Origin: Cytophagales bacterium
Lineage (GTDB): Bacteria; Bacteroidota; Bacteroidia; Cytophagales; Flammeovirgaceae
Direction of reading: 5' to 3'
Length of the DNA stretch: 64,000 nt
NCBI GenBank assembly: GCA_025056215.1
Contig: JANWWC010000001.1
Span: 1-64,000 of the forward strand
Shown: piece after piece, positions 43,335 to 53,293 of the stretch
Layout of the letters: each line of letters begins with the position of its first letter
Numbering within the stretch: the first letter of the stretch is position 1
Notes under the pieces: model-generated
Told to the model about the DNA's origin: nothing
What the model saw: only the letters and a program-made list of their open reading frames with translations
Databases searched by the model: none
Translations under genes and position numbers: made by a program

Positions 43335-45449
43335 ATGCTTTCTAAAGAAAAAATTTATCAACTAATACAATCTGGCAAATACATTAGCCGGGATTTGAGT
43401 TGGTTGCAGTTTAATTATCGCGTACTTGACCAATGCAAAGTAACGTCGCGTCCTTTGTTGGATCGATTGAAATTTATGGCAATTACTGCCTCCAACTTAG
43501 ACGAATTTTTTATGATTCGCGTCGGAAGCTTGTATAACTATTTAGATTACGACAAAGAAAGAACTGATTATTCCGGATTGCGAGAAGATGATTTTAAGGA
43601 ATTGCTTTTTGCGGAGGTGAAAGAATTTGTCAAACAACAAACGCAATACTATCAACAAGAGTTTGTTCCTCAGTTTAGTGCTCATGGTTTTGAAATTGTT
43701 TCAGAACTCTCTCGGCTTACTAAAGAACAGCGTCAGAAGGTAGATGATTATTTTCTTAACACTATTTTTCCAATGCTAACGCCAATGGTATTGGATATCA
43801 ATCATCCGTATCCTGTTATCATGAACAAGCTTTTGGTGTTTGGAGTGGTGATTATTGATAGGAAACTTTCTGACAAAGAAAGTCGCAAAAATAGTTTTAT
43901 TCAGATTCCCCAAAATATTCCGCGCTTTTTTGAAATTGTACAAGAAGATAATTCAATTTTGTTCGTTCCTGTTGAAGCAATCGTAAAAGCAAATATTCAA
44001 AAATTGTTTCGCAACACAGAAATTGAGTCGATTAGTTTATTTCGCATTACACGTAATGGCGACTTTGATTTTGAAGATTTAGAAGACGTAGAATCTGATT
44101 TTATAGAAGAAATTAAAAGAAGAGTAAAAAATCGCAAAACGGGCAGAGTAGTTCGCGTAGAAATAGAACCAGGTTACTCGCGATGGTTGATGGAACGTTT
44201 AAAGGTGCGATGGAACATAGAAGATACCAACATTTTTGAGATTCATAGTCTTTTAGATTATACAGGCTTATGGCAAATTATTAACCATAAAGCGTTTAAA
44301 ACGCAGCGCTACCAGCATCCTCCTTCTGTCAATCCGCTTACGTATCCTGTATTCGCTAATGAAGATATTTTTGCAAAGATTCGCCGCAACGACATTTTGC
44401 TGCATCATCCGTTTAATGCTCCTTTGTGGGTTAATCTTTTAGAGGCTGCTGCGGAAGATGCAGATGTTTTAGCAATCAAGATTACAATTTATCGCCTTGC
44501 AAAAGACTCTCGCGTGACAGCAGCTCTTAAGAAAGCAGCCGAAAACGGAAAGTACGTTTCTGTTATCTTTGAAATCAAAGCACGCTTTGATGAAGAAAAC
44601 AATATCATGCAAGGGGAAAAACTCCGAGAAGCTGGATGTTTTGTGATTTATAGCATGTCCACTCTCAAGACACATGCTAAGGCGATGTTGATAGTTCGCC
44701 GCGAAGGTGATGAAGTGATAAGATATGTCCATATGTCGAGCGGCAACTACAACGAAGTAACCGCTAAGCTTTACACAGATGTAGGACTTCTTACCGCTGA
44801 CCCTGAATATGCTCACGATATAGCTGAGTTTTTTAATGCTATCACGGGCTACTCGCGTCCTGATAGTTATAATTTGCTAATTACTGCTCCCCACGATTTG
44901 CGAGAAGATCTTATTGAGTTAGTACGCCAAGAAATTGCTAATGCAAAAAAGGGATTACCAGCAGGAATTGTTATTAAGATAAATTCCTTGCAAGATGCTG
45001 CTTTTATTAATGCCTTGTATGAGGCTTCTCAGGCAGGTGTTCCTATCAAGCTTATCGTAAGAGGAGTTTGTTGTCTGCGTCCTCAAAGAAAGGGCTTAAG
45101 TGAAAATATTGAAGTGCGTTCTCTTGTAGGTGAATTTTTAGAGCATTCCAGAATTTACTATTTTCATAATGCAGGAAATCCCAAGGTATTTGGCGGAAGT
45201 GCTGATACAATGGTGAGAAGCTTTGAAAAACGAATAGAAATTCTTTTTGCTATCAAAGATATTAGAGCCAAACAAGAAGCTATCAACATTTTAGCGTATT
45301 GTTTGCGCGACAACGTAAATGCTTATATTATGCAAGAGAATGGAACTTATCAAAAAGTAGAAAGAGCGCCTGATGAAGAAATTTTTGACACTCATCAAAC
45401 CTTTTATCACGTGAATAGCGATATTGTACATGAGGCAAGACTATTTTAA
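43335..45449 (+). CDS. ppk1: Polyphosphate kinase 1
   Basis: 704 residues, the usual length. Reversibly transfers the gamma-phosphate of ATP to polyphosphate at the membrane. The N-terminal domain starts with YISRDLSWLQFNYRVL and ASNLDEFFMIRVG. The catalytic phospholipase-D-like halves carry VIFEIKARFDEENN and the phosphorylated His in YVHMSSGNYNEVTAKLY, then VKINSLQD-like VIKINSLQDAAFINALYEA and IKLIVRGVCCLRP. Placed in an operon with manA (2-base gap). Confidence 0.96.
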   Translation: MLSKEKIYQLIQSGKYISRDLSWLQFNYRVLDQCKVTSRPLLDRLKFMAITASNLDEFFMIRVGSLYNYLDYDKERTDYSGLREDDFKELLFAEVKEFVKQQTQYYQQEFVPQFSAHGFEIVSELSRLTKEQRQKVDDYFLNTIFPMLTPMVLDINHPYPVIMNKLLVFGVVIIDRKLSDKESRKNSFIQIPQNIPRFFEIVQEDNSILFVPVEAIVKANIQKLFRNTEIESISLFRITRNGDFDFEDLEDVESDFIEEIKRRVKNRKTGRVVRVEIEPGYSRWLMERLKVRWNIEDTNIFEIHSLLDYTGLWQIINHKAFKTQRYQHPPSVNPLTYPVFANEDIFAKIRRNDILLHHPFNAPLWVNLLEAAAEDADVLAIKITIYRLAKDSRVTAALKKAAENGKYVSVIFEIKARFDEENNIMQGEKLREAGCFVIYSMSTLKTHAKAMLIVRREGDEVIRYVHMSSGNYNEVTAKLYTDVGLLTADPEYAHDIAEFFNAITGYSRPDSYNLLITAPHDLREDLIELVRQEIANAKKGLPAGIVIKINSLQDAAFINALYEASQAGVPIKLIVRGVCCLRPQRKGLSENIEVRSLVGEFLEHSRIYYFHNAGNPKVFGGSADTMVRSFEKRIEILFAIKDIRAKQEAINILAYCLRDNVNAYIMQENGTYQKVERAPDEEIFDTHQTFYHVNSDIVHEARLF

Positions 45450-45501
45450 TGAAATTCTAATCTAAAAAATCACAATTCTTTAAAAGTTTCGCCTTGTTTG
45501 C

Positions 45502-47073
<1,572 letters not shown>

Positions 47074-47128
47074 TTATCGATTCTCATTTTGAGAATTTAT
47101 GTCTATTAACTTATTAATTTTTGTAACA

Positions 47129-47380
47129 ATGTACCTCGAAGTTATAACACCCGATAAAAAAATATTCTCTGGAGAAGTAAACGGCGTCTTAGTACCGGGA
47201 GCGGGTGGTTCTTTTGAAATGTTAAATAACCATGCTGCTATTATCAGCTCTTTAAGCAAAGGTAAATTGCGCATCAATAGCAAAGAATCTGGAGTTATTG
47301 TTCTACAGATTGATGGAGGAATTGTAGAAATGAAAGACAATAAAGTAATTGTACTTGTTGAGAAGGTTGTAGAATCTTAA
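47129..47380 (+). CDS. atpC: ATP synthase F1 subunit epsilon
   Basis: 83 residues from the ATG at 47129; the ATG at 47099 would add ten hydrophobic residues foreign to the family. The protein is only the N-terminal beta-sandwich (MYLEVITPDKKIFSGEV, FEMLNNHAAIISSLSKGKL, VLQIDGGIVEMKDNKV). The C-terminal helical hairpin that inhibits ATP hydrolysis in other phyla is absent, a normal state in this phylum. It lies 55 bases after atpD and ends just before a bidirectional terminator. Confidence 0.93.
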   Translation: MYLEVITPDKKIFSGEVNGVLVPGAGGSFEMLNNHAAIISSLSKGKLRINSKESGVIVLQIDGGIVEMKDNKVIVLVEKVVES

Positions 47381-47386
47381 AAAGAA

Positions 47387-47425
47387 CTCCTTGCTTTTAT
47401 GCAAGGAGATTTTTATGTTTTTACT
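47387..47425 (+). terminator. Bidirectional terminator between atpC and the dehydratase gene
   Basis: CTCCTTGC (47387-47394) pairs with GCAAGGAG (47401-47408) over a six-base loop, followed by ATTTTTATGTTTTT. The reverse strand also has T-rich sequence after the stem, so it can end transcripts from both sides. Confidence 0.85.
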
Positions 47426-48585
47426 GTAAATTTTTTCATAGCATCCCAATTCAGTTCGATTCCTAACCCCGGTTTATCAGGTAAAAGAAGTTTTCCATTT
47501 TTCATTACAAGAGGGTCGGGCGTGAGTTCTTTTCTTAAGATAGATTCACAAAGTTCCGCAGGTTGATATTCAATGAACGGACAATGCGGGATAGCAGCAG
47601 CCATATGAGCTGTAGCAGCAATTCCGATGCCTGTTTTCCAGCAATGAGGCACAATAAGCCGTCCTCTATCTTGTGCTAAATGACAGACGCGCATTGCCTC
47701 GGTAAGTCCGCCTACACGTCCTACATCTGGTTGTGCTACATGGACTAATCCCCTGTCCATCAATTCAATAAATTCAAAACGGGTGTTGAGCCATTCTCCT
47801 GCCGCAATTCTCATAGGAGCTTCTCTTGCTAAAATAGCGTATCCTTCCAGATTATCTGCTCGCAACGGAGTTTCTAAGAAGAACAAATTTAAATCTTCCC
47901 ATTTTCGAATGGTGCGCAAACAGCTATGGGCATCATACCATAAATACTGAACATCTACCATCATTTCAAAGTCATTTCCTACAGCCTCGCGACACGCTCG
48001 AATAATATCGGTCATTTCCTCATCAGTTCCTTTTAAACCGCTGTGATTATAAGGTCCGTCGAGGGTACATTCCATTTTAGCAGCTTTATAGCCGTATTCT
48101 TTTGCCTTTTTTGCCCATGCTACTAACGACTCCTTATATTCTTTTACAGTGTTGCCGTTGGGTTGCAAAGAAGCATATGGAATAATGTATTCTTTTTGAG
48201 CTCCTCCTAACAGTTTATAAACAGGTAAGTTGAGAGCTTTCCCTTTAATATCCCATAGAGCCATATCAATTGCTCCCATTGCACAGATAACCGCTCCACG
48301 TCTGCCACTCATAGCTGTATAGACGTAGAGTTTCTCCCAAATGGCGGAAGTATCCATAGGGTCCATACCAATAAGAAGTTCTTTCATTCCTTTTGCCATC
48401 GTATGGCTTCCAGGGGAGTCTATGCAACTTTTAGCAATGTATGGACCTGTATCTGTTTCACCCACACCATAAATTCCTTCATCTGTTCGAACTATTACTA
48501 CCAAATTATCTTGAGATGAAGAAGTAGCATCTTGACGCAAATCTGGTGCTACCAATACATAAGACTCGATATCTACAATTTTCAT
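47413..48585 (-). CDS. Enolase-superfamily sugar-acid dehydratase (mandelate racemase/muconate lactonizing group)
   Basis: 390 residues. The N-terminal capping domain (1-125) includes VIVRTDEGIYGVGETDTGP. The barrel shows DMALWDIKGKALNLPVYKLL and three metal ligand sites: Asp in MMVDVQ, Glu in FFLETPL and Glu in AAGEWLNT. The base-containing part has PDVGRVGGLTEAMRVCHLA and IVPHCWKTGIGIA (His). The K-x-K motif on the second strand is altered to KMEC. It probably dehydrates an aldonate (such as a galactonate, fuconate or lyxonate type) to a 2-keto-3-deoxy acid; the exact substrate is open. Third gene of the SDR-lactonase-dehydratase operon, 18 bases after the lactonase. Confidence 0.85.
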   Translation of the reverse strand: MKIVDIESYVLVAPDLRQDATSSSQDNLVVIVRTDEGIYGVGETDTGPYIAKSCIDSPGSHTMAKGMKELLIGMDPMDTSAIWEKLYVYTAMSGRRGAVICAMGAIDMALWDIKGKALNLPVYKLLGGAQKEYIIPYASLQPNGNTVKEYKESLVAWAKKAKEYGYKAAKMECTLDGPYNHSGLKGTDEEMTDIIRACREAVGNDFEMMVDVQYLWYDAHSCLRTIRKWEDLNLFFLETPLRADNLEGYAILAREAPMRIAAGEWLNTRFEFIELMDRGLVHVAQPDVGRVGGLTEAMRVCHLAQDRGRLIVPHCWKTGIGIAATAHMAAAIPHCPFIEYQPAELCESILRKELTPDPLVMKNGKLLLPDKPGLGIELNWDAMKKFTVKT

Positions 48586-48603
48586 TCGATTAGTTTTTTA
48601 GTT

Positions 48604-49431
48604 TCAAATAGTAGAGTTTATATCAATTTGTGCAATATGCCATCTACCTAAGTTTGCTACATACATTTTTGTATTGTCAGTCGAAAAAGCCATATTTGTA
48701 GGGTTGGATAAAGTATGAGCTTCCCAATCGTCTGCCCATACACTTAAGCGATGGTTTGTGTCAAAGCGAAAAATAGTGTTAGGAGCGTAACAACTAATAT
48801 ATAAATTTCCTTTTTTGTCGTATGCTAATCCATCAGGGAGTGTTTTGTCGGGCGTTTTTACTAAAATATCTGCCTCACCCGCTTTACCGTCAGGGCGAAT
48901 CGGAATTCTCATAACTCCTGGTAACCAAGTACATGCTACCATAAGAAATTGATTATCAGGAGAGATAGCTAATCCGTTGGCAAAGTTTAAGGGTTTTGAA
49001 TACCAAACGACGCCATTTCCGTGAGTATCGAATTTAAATATTTTTCCAGATATTTCTCGAAATCCTCCACTATCTGACACGTATAAGTTTCCATTTTCAT
49101 CAAAACAAGGATAATTAGGAATTCTGAAAGAAGTGTCAGCAGTACCTTTTGCAAATACAGAAAGTTGATAAGTTCGTATATCAAGTTTCCAAACGCACTT
49201 ATTTTTCAAATCACATGCGGCTAACCAAGTATTATCTGGAGAAACTTGTACTCCTAAGATAAATCCTTTAGTATTTGCCACCTCTTGAAAAGTTCCATCA
49301 GATGAAATTTTGTAAATTTGTCCTGCTTCTCCTCCTGCCCAAATGTTATTGTTTTTATCTACTGCTACACATTCGGGATGATCAATACCATCTACTAAGA
49401 TTTTAATATCAGCAATATTTATCATATTCAT
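48604..49431 (-). CDS. SMP-30/gluconolactonase family lactonase
   Basis: 275-residue six-bladed propeller. Family traits: the early HPECVAVDKNNNIWAGGEAG (metal-ligand Glu), NGLAISPDNQFLMVA, PDGLAYDKKGNLYISCY with the metal-ligand Asp, and NPTNMAFSTDNTKMYVANLG. No signal peptide, so it is cytoplasmic. It should hydrolyse the aldonolactone made by the preceding dehydrogenase. It starts 8 bases after the SDR gene. Confidence 0.88.
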   Translation of the reverse strand: MNMINIADIKILVDGIDHPECVAVDKNNNIWAGGEAGQIYKISSDGTFQEVANTKGFILGVQVSPDNTWLAACDLKNKCVWKLDIRTYQLSVFAKGTADTSFRIPNYPCFDENGNLYVSDSGGFREISGKIFKFDTHGNGVVWYSKPLNFANGLAISPDNQFLMVACTWLPGVMRIPIRPDGKAGEADILVKTPDKTLPDGLAYDKKGNLYISCYAPNTIFRFDTNHRLSVWADDWEAHTLSNPTNMAFSTDNTKMYVANLGRWHIAQIDINSTI

Positions 49432-49439
49432 TTATAAGT

Positions 49440-50213
49440 TTAAACTTCAGAAGGTATCATAACGCCTAATCCACCATCAATTCTGATAGCATGTCCTGTG
49501 ATAAAATCAGCTTCTGGGGAACATAAAAAACCTATCAAATTCGCAATTTCTTCGGGTTCGGCAATGCGCTTCGAGAGTGCCATATCTCTGCAGGCTTGAA
49601 GCGCTTCTTCTGGATTGGGAACTTGAGCCACATCATGCTGAAGCATCGGAGTATTTACAGTGCCAGGACATACTGCTACGCAGCGCACTTGCGGAGCGTA
49701 ATCGACTGCAATACTTCTAGTAAGTCCTAGCAAGGCTGTTTTAGAAGTAGTATAGGGCGCTACCCTTGCCTGACTCATAAACGATTGAACACTTGCTACG
49801 TTGATAATAACTCCTTTTTGTTTTCGTAACATGTGGGGAATGGCATATTTAGCGCATAAAAACGCACTTTTTAGGTTTACGTTCATTACTAAATCCCATT
49901 CTTCTTCTGTAGTTTCTGTAACGGTGGAGTAGCGCTGAATTCCTGCGTTGTTGATAAGAATATCTACATTTCCTAAATCCGATTGTACTTTTGAAAAAGT
50001 ATTTTTTACTTGATTTTCTTTTGATACATCACAAAAATAGTATTTGATGTTTAGTTCGTTTGCTAATTCTTTTCCTTTATTTTCGTCAATATCTAAAATA
50101 GCTATTTGAGAACCGTTTGCTGAGAAATATCTTGCAGTAGCTTCTCCTATTCCTTTGGCTCCTCCTGTAATTACTACTATTTTATTCAAAAAACGCGTTG
50201 GATGATGAACCAT
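49440..50213 (-). CDS. Short-chain dehydrogenase, probable sugar dehydrogenase
   Basis: 257 residues from the ATG at 50213; the frame opens earlier at a TTG (50237). NAD(P)-binding GGAKGIGEA, the NNAG of the active-site scaffold in ILINNAGIQRY, catalytic Ser in NVASVQSFMS and YTTSK with catalytic Tyr and Lys, then PGTVNTPML and the end FITGHAIRIDGGLGV. Acidic ILDIDENKG after beta-2 suggests NAD preference. First gene of a three-gene set matching oxidation of an aldose to its lactone, hydrolysis and dehydration. Confidence 0.9.
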   Translation of the reverse strand: MVHHPTRFLNKIVVITGGAKGIGEATARYFSANGSQIAILDIDENKGKELANELNIKYYFCDVSKENQVKNTFSKVQSDLGNVDILINNAGIQRYSTVTETTEEEWDLVMNVNLKSAFLCAKYAIPHMLRKQKGVIINVASVQSFMSQARVAPYTTSKTALLGLTRSIAVDYAPQVRCVAVCPGTVNTPMLQHDVAQVPNPEEALQACRDMALSKRIAEPEEIANLIGFLCSPEADFITGHAIRIDGGLGVMIPSEV

Positions 50214-50285
50214 ACTTTGTGCATAAATTTTCTCCAATTAAATGGATAATAACATTTTAAGCAAATGTAAAATCATTCTTTTTCT

Positions 50286-50293
50286 TATTTTTG
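50286..50293 (+). promoter_or_regulatory. Promoter -7 box (TATTTTTG) of the EamA transporter gene
   Basis: An exact TAnnTTTG match 35 bases before the start at 50328. No -33 TTTG is seen at the right distance. Confidence 0.4.
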
Positions 50294-50327
50294 ATTTAGG
50301 TTTGAATAAAAGAAAAATTATGAACTT

Positions 50328-51245
50328 ATGATGAATCGCATATTAGATAAGTTTTGGCTTGGGGTTTCTCTGTTTTTAATTTATGTGGCTTGGGGTTTTC
50401 CTTTTTTAGCCTACAAAGTTACTTTCAATTATATTTCCCCCATTATGCTGAGCGCACTTCGCTCGATAGTGGCAGGTTTGTCAGTAGTAATATTAATGGT
50501 ATTTTTTCCCTCTCTAAGAAAAACTAAAATAGATTGGAAACATGATATTGTAGCAGGTTTTTGGTTTATTGTTGTGAGTATCAATGTGATTGTATGGTCT
50601 CTCAATTATATTCCGAGTGGTATAGCTGCTTTGCTCACGAGTTCTATTCCGATTTGGGTGTATTGTATTCAGAAAATTCAGCGAACGGCAGTTTCAAATG
50701 TTTGGATAGTTTTGGGGCTTCTAATGGGATTCGTAGGAATTTTTACATTAGTTGCACAACAAATGTACTTTTCTTACGATGTAATGACTTTAATAGGTTG
50801 TGCGGGAGTATGTATAGGAAATATAGCGTGGGGTTGGGCAGTATTACACGTTCAAAAACGAAAAGATAACACTAACCCCATTGTAAGCACTGGTATTCAG
50901 TTTCTTTTTGGAGGAATTGTTTCAGTTCCTATAGCTTTTTTATTAGAAGACGTTAAACTTATTTTGCCTTTTTCTTATTCGGCAACATTAGGATTTACAT
51001 TTTTATCTTTCGTAGATGTCATTTTGTGTTTTAGCGCCTACAACTATGCCTTACAAAGATTAGAACCTGTATTGGTAACCTTGCACGCTTATATCAATCC
51101 GATAATTGCCATGATAGTTGGATGGTACTTTTTAAACGAAAGAATTAACTGGCAAGTTTTTTTGGGAAGCGCTTTGATACTTCTTAGCATTTATTTAATC
51201 GAAAAAGGCTACAGGAAAAAAACTGACTCTCAACCCTATGTATAA
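50328..51245 (+). CDS. DMT-superfamily transporter (EamA)
   Basis: 305 residues with about ten hydrophobic helices forming two EamA repeats: repeat 1 about 10-140 (YVAWGFPFLAYKV, LSALRSIVAGLSVV, ALLTSSIPIWVY), repeat 2 about 155-295 (GCAGVCIGNIAWGWAV, LEPVLVTLHAYINPIIAMIVGWYFLNE, split over two helices, and LIEKGYR). These inner-membrane carriers export or exchange metabolites such as amino acids, sugars or organic acids. It is divergent from the sugar-acid cassette, so a related substrate is possible. A second ATG follows directly at 50331. Confidence 0.88.
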   Translation: MMNRILDKFWLGVSLFLIYVAWGFPFLAYKVTFNYISPIMLSALRSIVAGLSVVILMVFFPSLRKTKIDWKHDIVAGFWFIVVSINVIVWSLNYIPSGIAALLTSSIPIWVYCIQKIQRTAVSNVWIVLGLLMGFVGIFTLVAQQMYFSYDVMTLIGCAGVCIGNIAWGWAVLHVQKRKDNTNPIVSTGIQFLFGGIVSVPIAFLLEDVKLILPFSYSATLGFTFLSFVDVILCFSAYNYALQRLEPVLVTLHAYINPIIAMIVGWYFLNERINWQVFLGSALILLSIYLIEKGYRKKTDSQPYV

Positions 51246-51281
51246 AAGCACCTGCAAACAAATTGCCTGCAGGTAGATTTG

Positions 51282-51653
51282 TTAATCAGAATTTGAAAAA
51301 TTTAACTTTTCTTTAATTTTAGCGTTTTTACCCATCTTGCCTCGCAAATAGAACAGACGAGCGCGGCGCACTTTACCACGCATGATCACTTCTATTTTAG
51401 CAATATTAGGAGAGTTCAAAGGAAAAATTCTTTCTACTCCGACTCCATTTGATACTTTGCGAACTGTAAAAGTTTCTCCTGCAGTGCCTTTATTTCTACG
51501 TTGAACTACAGTGCCTTGAAATTGCTGAATGCGCTCTTTCCCACCTTCTTTGATAATGCAATGCACGTTAATTGTATCGCCTGCAGAAAAATTAGGATGC
51601 TCAGCAGCTTTTTTTTGAAATTCTTGCTCTACTAATCTAATCAGATGGTCCAT
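51282..51653 (-). CDS. rplS: 50S ribosomal protein L19
   Basis: 123 residues from the ATG at 51653 (a TTG twelve codons upstream is rejected). Strong family sequence: [74 protein letters not shown]. It contacts 16S rRNA at the subunit interface. It lies 61 bases after the MATE gene on the same strand; rplS is not with trmD here. Confidence 0.97.
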   Translation of the reverse strand: MDHLIRLVEQEFQKKAAEHPNFSAGDTINVHCIIKEGGKERIQQFQGTVVQRRNKGTAGETFTVRKVSNGVGVERIFPLNSPNIAKIEVIMRGKVRRARLFYLRGKMGKNAKIKEKLNFSNSD

Positions 51654-51714
51654 CGCAGTCTGTTTTTTTGATTTGTGAAAGGAGCGCAAATATAGTTTTT
51701 TATTTAGATATTCA

Positions 51715-53079
51715 TCAATAAATCTCTTCTTTTTTTAAACTTTTTTGTTGCATTCTTTCTAAAATAGAAATTTTGCGCTTAAAGCGAACCAAAAGAAGAA
51801 TAGCCGCTAGTACTAATCCGATTAAGAAACCTATCCAAATTCCTGTAGCCCCTGCATGAAGTTGAAAACTTATCGCATATCCTATCGGTAAAGCAACAAT
51901 CCAATAAGCTAATAGAGCAACCCAAAAGGGAGTTTTTACATCTCCGATTCCTCTTAAAGCTCCTATAAAAACTACTTGTAAACCGTCAAAAATTTCAAAA
52001 CAACATGCTATGACGATAAGCTCTGTAGCAATTTTTATCACTTCTTTATCGGACGTATGCCAAGAAGCAATCGAAGGGGCAGTCCAAAAGGTGATGAGAA
52101 CGACAACTGTCATATAAAAGAGAACCAAATGCGAACAAGTTTGAAACACTTGTTTTGCAGTTGATATGTTTTGCTCTCCTATTAAATTGCTGATGCGAAT
52201 AGTAGCTGCTTGACTAAAACCGCTTGCCGTCATGAATAGTAAGCTCACAAGAGACATGGCAATTTGGTGTGCTGCAAGAGAAACCGTTCCTAACCAACCT
52301 ACTACGATCGTACCAGCATTGAAAGCAGTGACCTCCAGACAGAATTGTATAGCAATAGGAATACTTATGTTGAGTATTTTTTTACAAATGGAAAGATTTA
52401 CATGTAGTATTGAGAATTCTTGCAACAACTTTTGAAAATTTTGCTTTTTGAATACGTAAACGGTCATGCCAATTGCCATACAAATTCTTGCTAACAAAGT
52501 CGCCCATCCTGCTCCTACGAGTCCTAAAGGAGGAAATCCAAGTTTTCCGAAAATCATTATGTAGTTCAATAAAATATTGATTACGTTACCTATTAATGTA
52601 AATAACATGCCTGGTTTGGTGCGAGAAGTTCCTTCAGTAAACTGCTTAAGAGTGTAAAAGATCGCTAACGGAATGAGTGAAGTTGCTAAGAGATGATAGT
52701 AAGGAATAGCTCTTGCAACTACTTGTGGTTCTTGTTGTAGATATTTTAAATAATTCGAAGAAGCAAAAAGAAGAATTGTTATAAGAGCTGAAAATATAAT
52801 GTTGATAATCAGGCCATTTGAAAGGATGTTATTAATAGATTCAAAGTCTTTTTTACCTAAAGCGTTTCCTACTAAGGGGGTGATGCCATAAGCGAATCCT
52901 ATGGAAATCACTAAAAAGTTGCTAAAAACACTATTGGCAAATGCTGAAGCAGCTAAGTCAATTGTGCTGTAGTTGCCTATCATAATGTTATCTACAATTC
53001 CTGTAAGCACTTGCCCGCCTTGGGTAATGATAAGTGGAAAAGTAAGAGCAAGAATTTTTTTATACTCGTCCAATTTCAT
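51715..53079 (-). CDS. MATE-family efflux transporter
   Basis: 454 residues with 12 hydrophobic helices in two MatE halves. Seen: [26 protein letters not shown] (TM1, here split by wording), [10 protein letters not shown], the linker [17 protein letters not shown] starting half two, [15 protein letters not shown], and [15 protein letters not shown] near TM10-11. It exports drugs or metabolites by Na+ or H+ antiport across the inner membrane; substrate unknown. It is divergent from the propeller-SpoIIE sensor gene. Confidence 0.93.
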   Translation of the reverse strand: MKLDEYKKILALTFPLIITQGGQVLTGIVDNIMIGNYSTIDLAASAFANSVFSNFLVISIGFAYGITPLVGNALGKKDFESINNILSNGLIINIIFSALITILLFASSNYLKYLQQEPQVVARAIPYYHLLATSLIPLAIFYTLKQFTEGTSRTKPGMLFTLIGNVINILLNYIMIFGKLGFPPLGLVGAGWATLLARICMAIGMTVYVFKKQNFQKLLQEFSILHVNLSICKKILNISIPIAIQFCLEVTAFNAGTIVVGWLGTVSLAAHQIAMSLVSLLFMTASGFSQAATIRISNLIGEQNISTAKQVFQTCSHLVLFYMTVVVLITFWTAPSIASWHTSDKEVIKIATELIVIACCFEIFDGLQVVFIGALRGIGDVKTPFWVALLAYWIVALPIGYAISFQLHAGATGIWIGFLIGLVLAAILLLVRFKRKISILERMQQKSLKKEEIY

Positions 53080-53234
53080 GTAACGATGAACTTCTTCAGA
53101 TTATAAAATTGAAGCTTTAAAATTAGAAATGAATCTCTAAGTAATCAATAACTTTTGGAGTTAGGCTTTTTAGATATCAAAATTCTAAAAAAGAAATCGT
53201 TTTGATGATATTTTTTTAATCTAAAAAAACTTAA

Positions 53235-53265
53235 TTTGAATTTTTCTCAATAATCAACATATTTG
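53235..53265 (+). promoter_or_regulatory. Promoter of the propeller-GAF-SpoIIE gene (TTTG-N19-CATATTTG)
   Basis: TTTG at 53235-53238 and CATATTTG at 53258-53265 match the -33 and -7 elements (seven of eight in the -7 box) at the ideal 19-base spacing. Start expected near 53272, about 20 bases before the ATG. Confidence 0.6.
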
Positions 53266-53293
53266 CAACATACGGCTATGAATTTGTTCTATC

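Noticed and set aside
51246-51281. ACCTGCA/TGCAGGT hairpin between the EamA gene and rplS as a terminator
   Set aside because: The stem is reasonable but there is no U-tract on either strand, so I did not list it.
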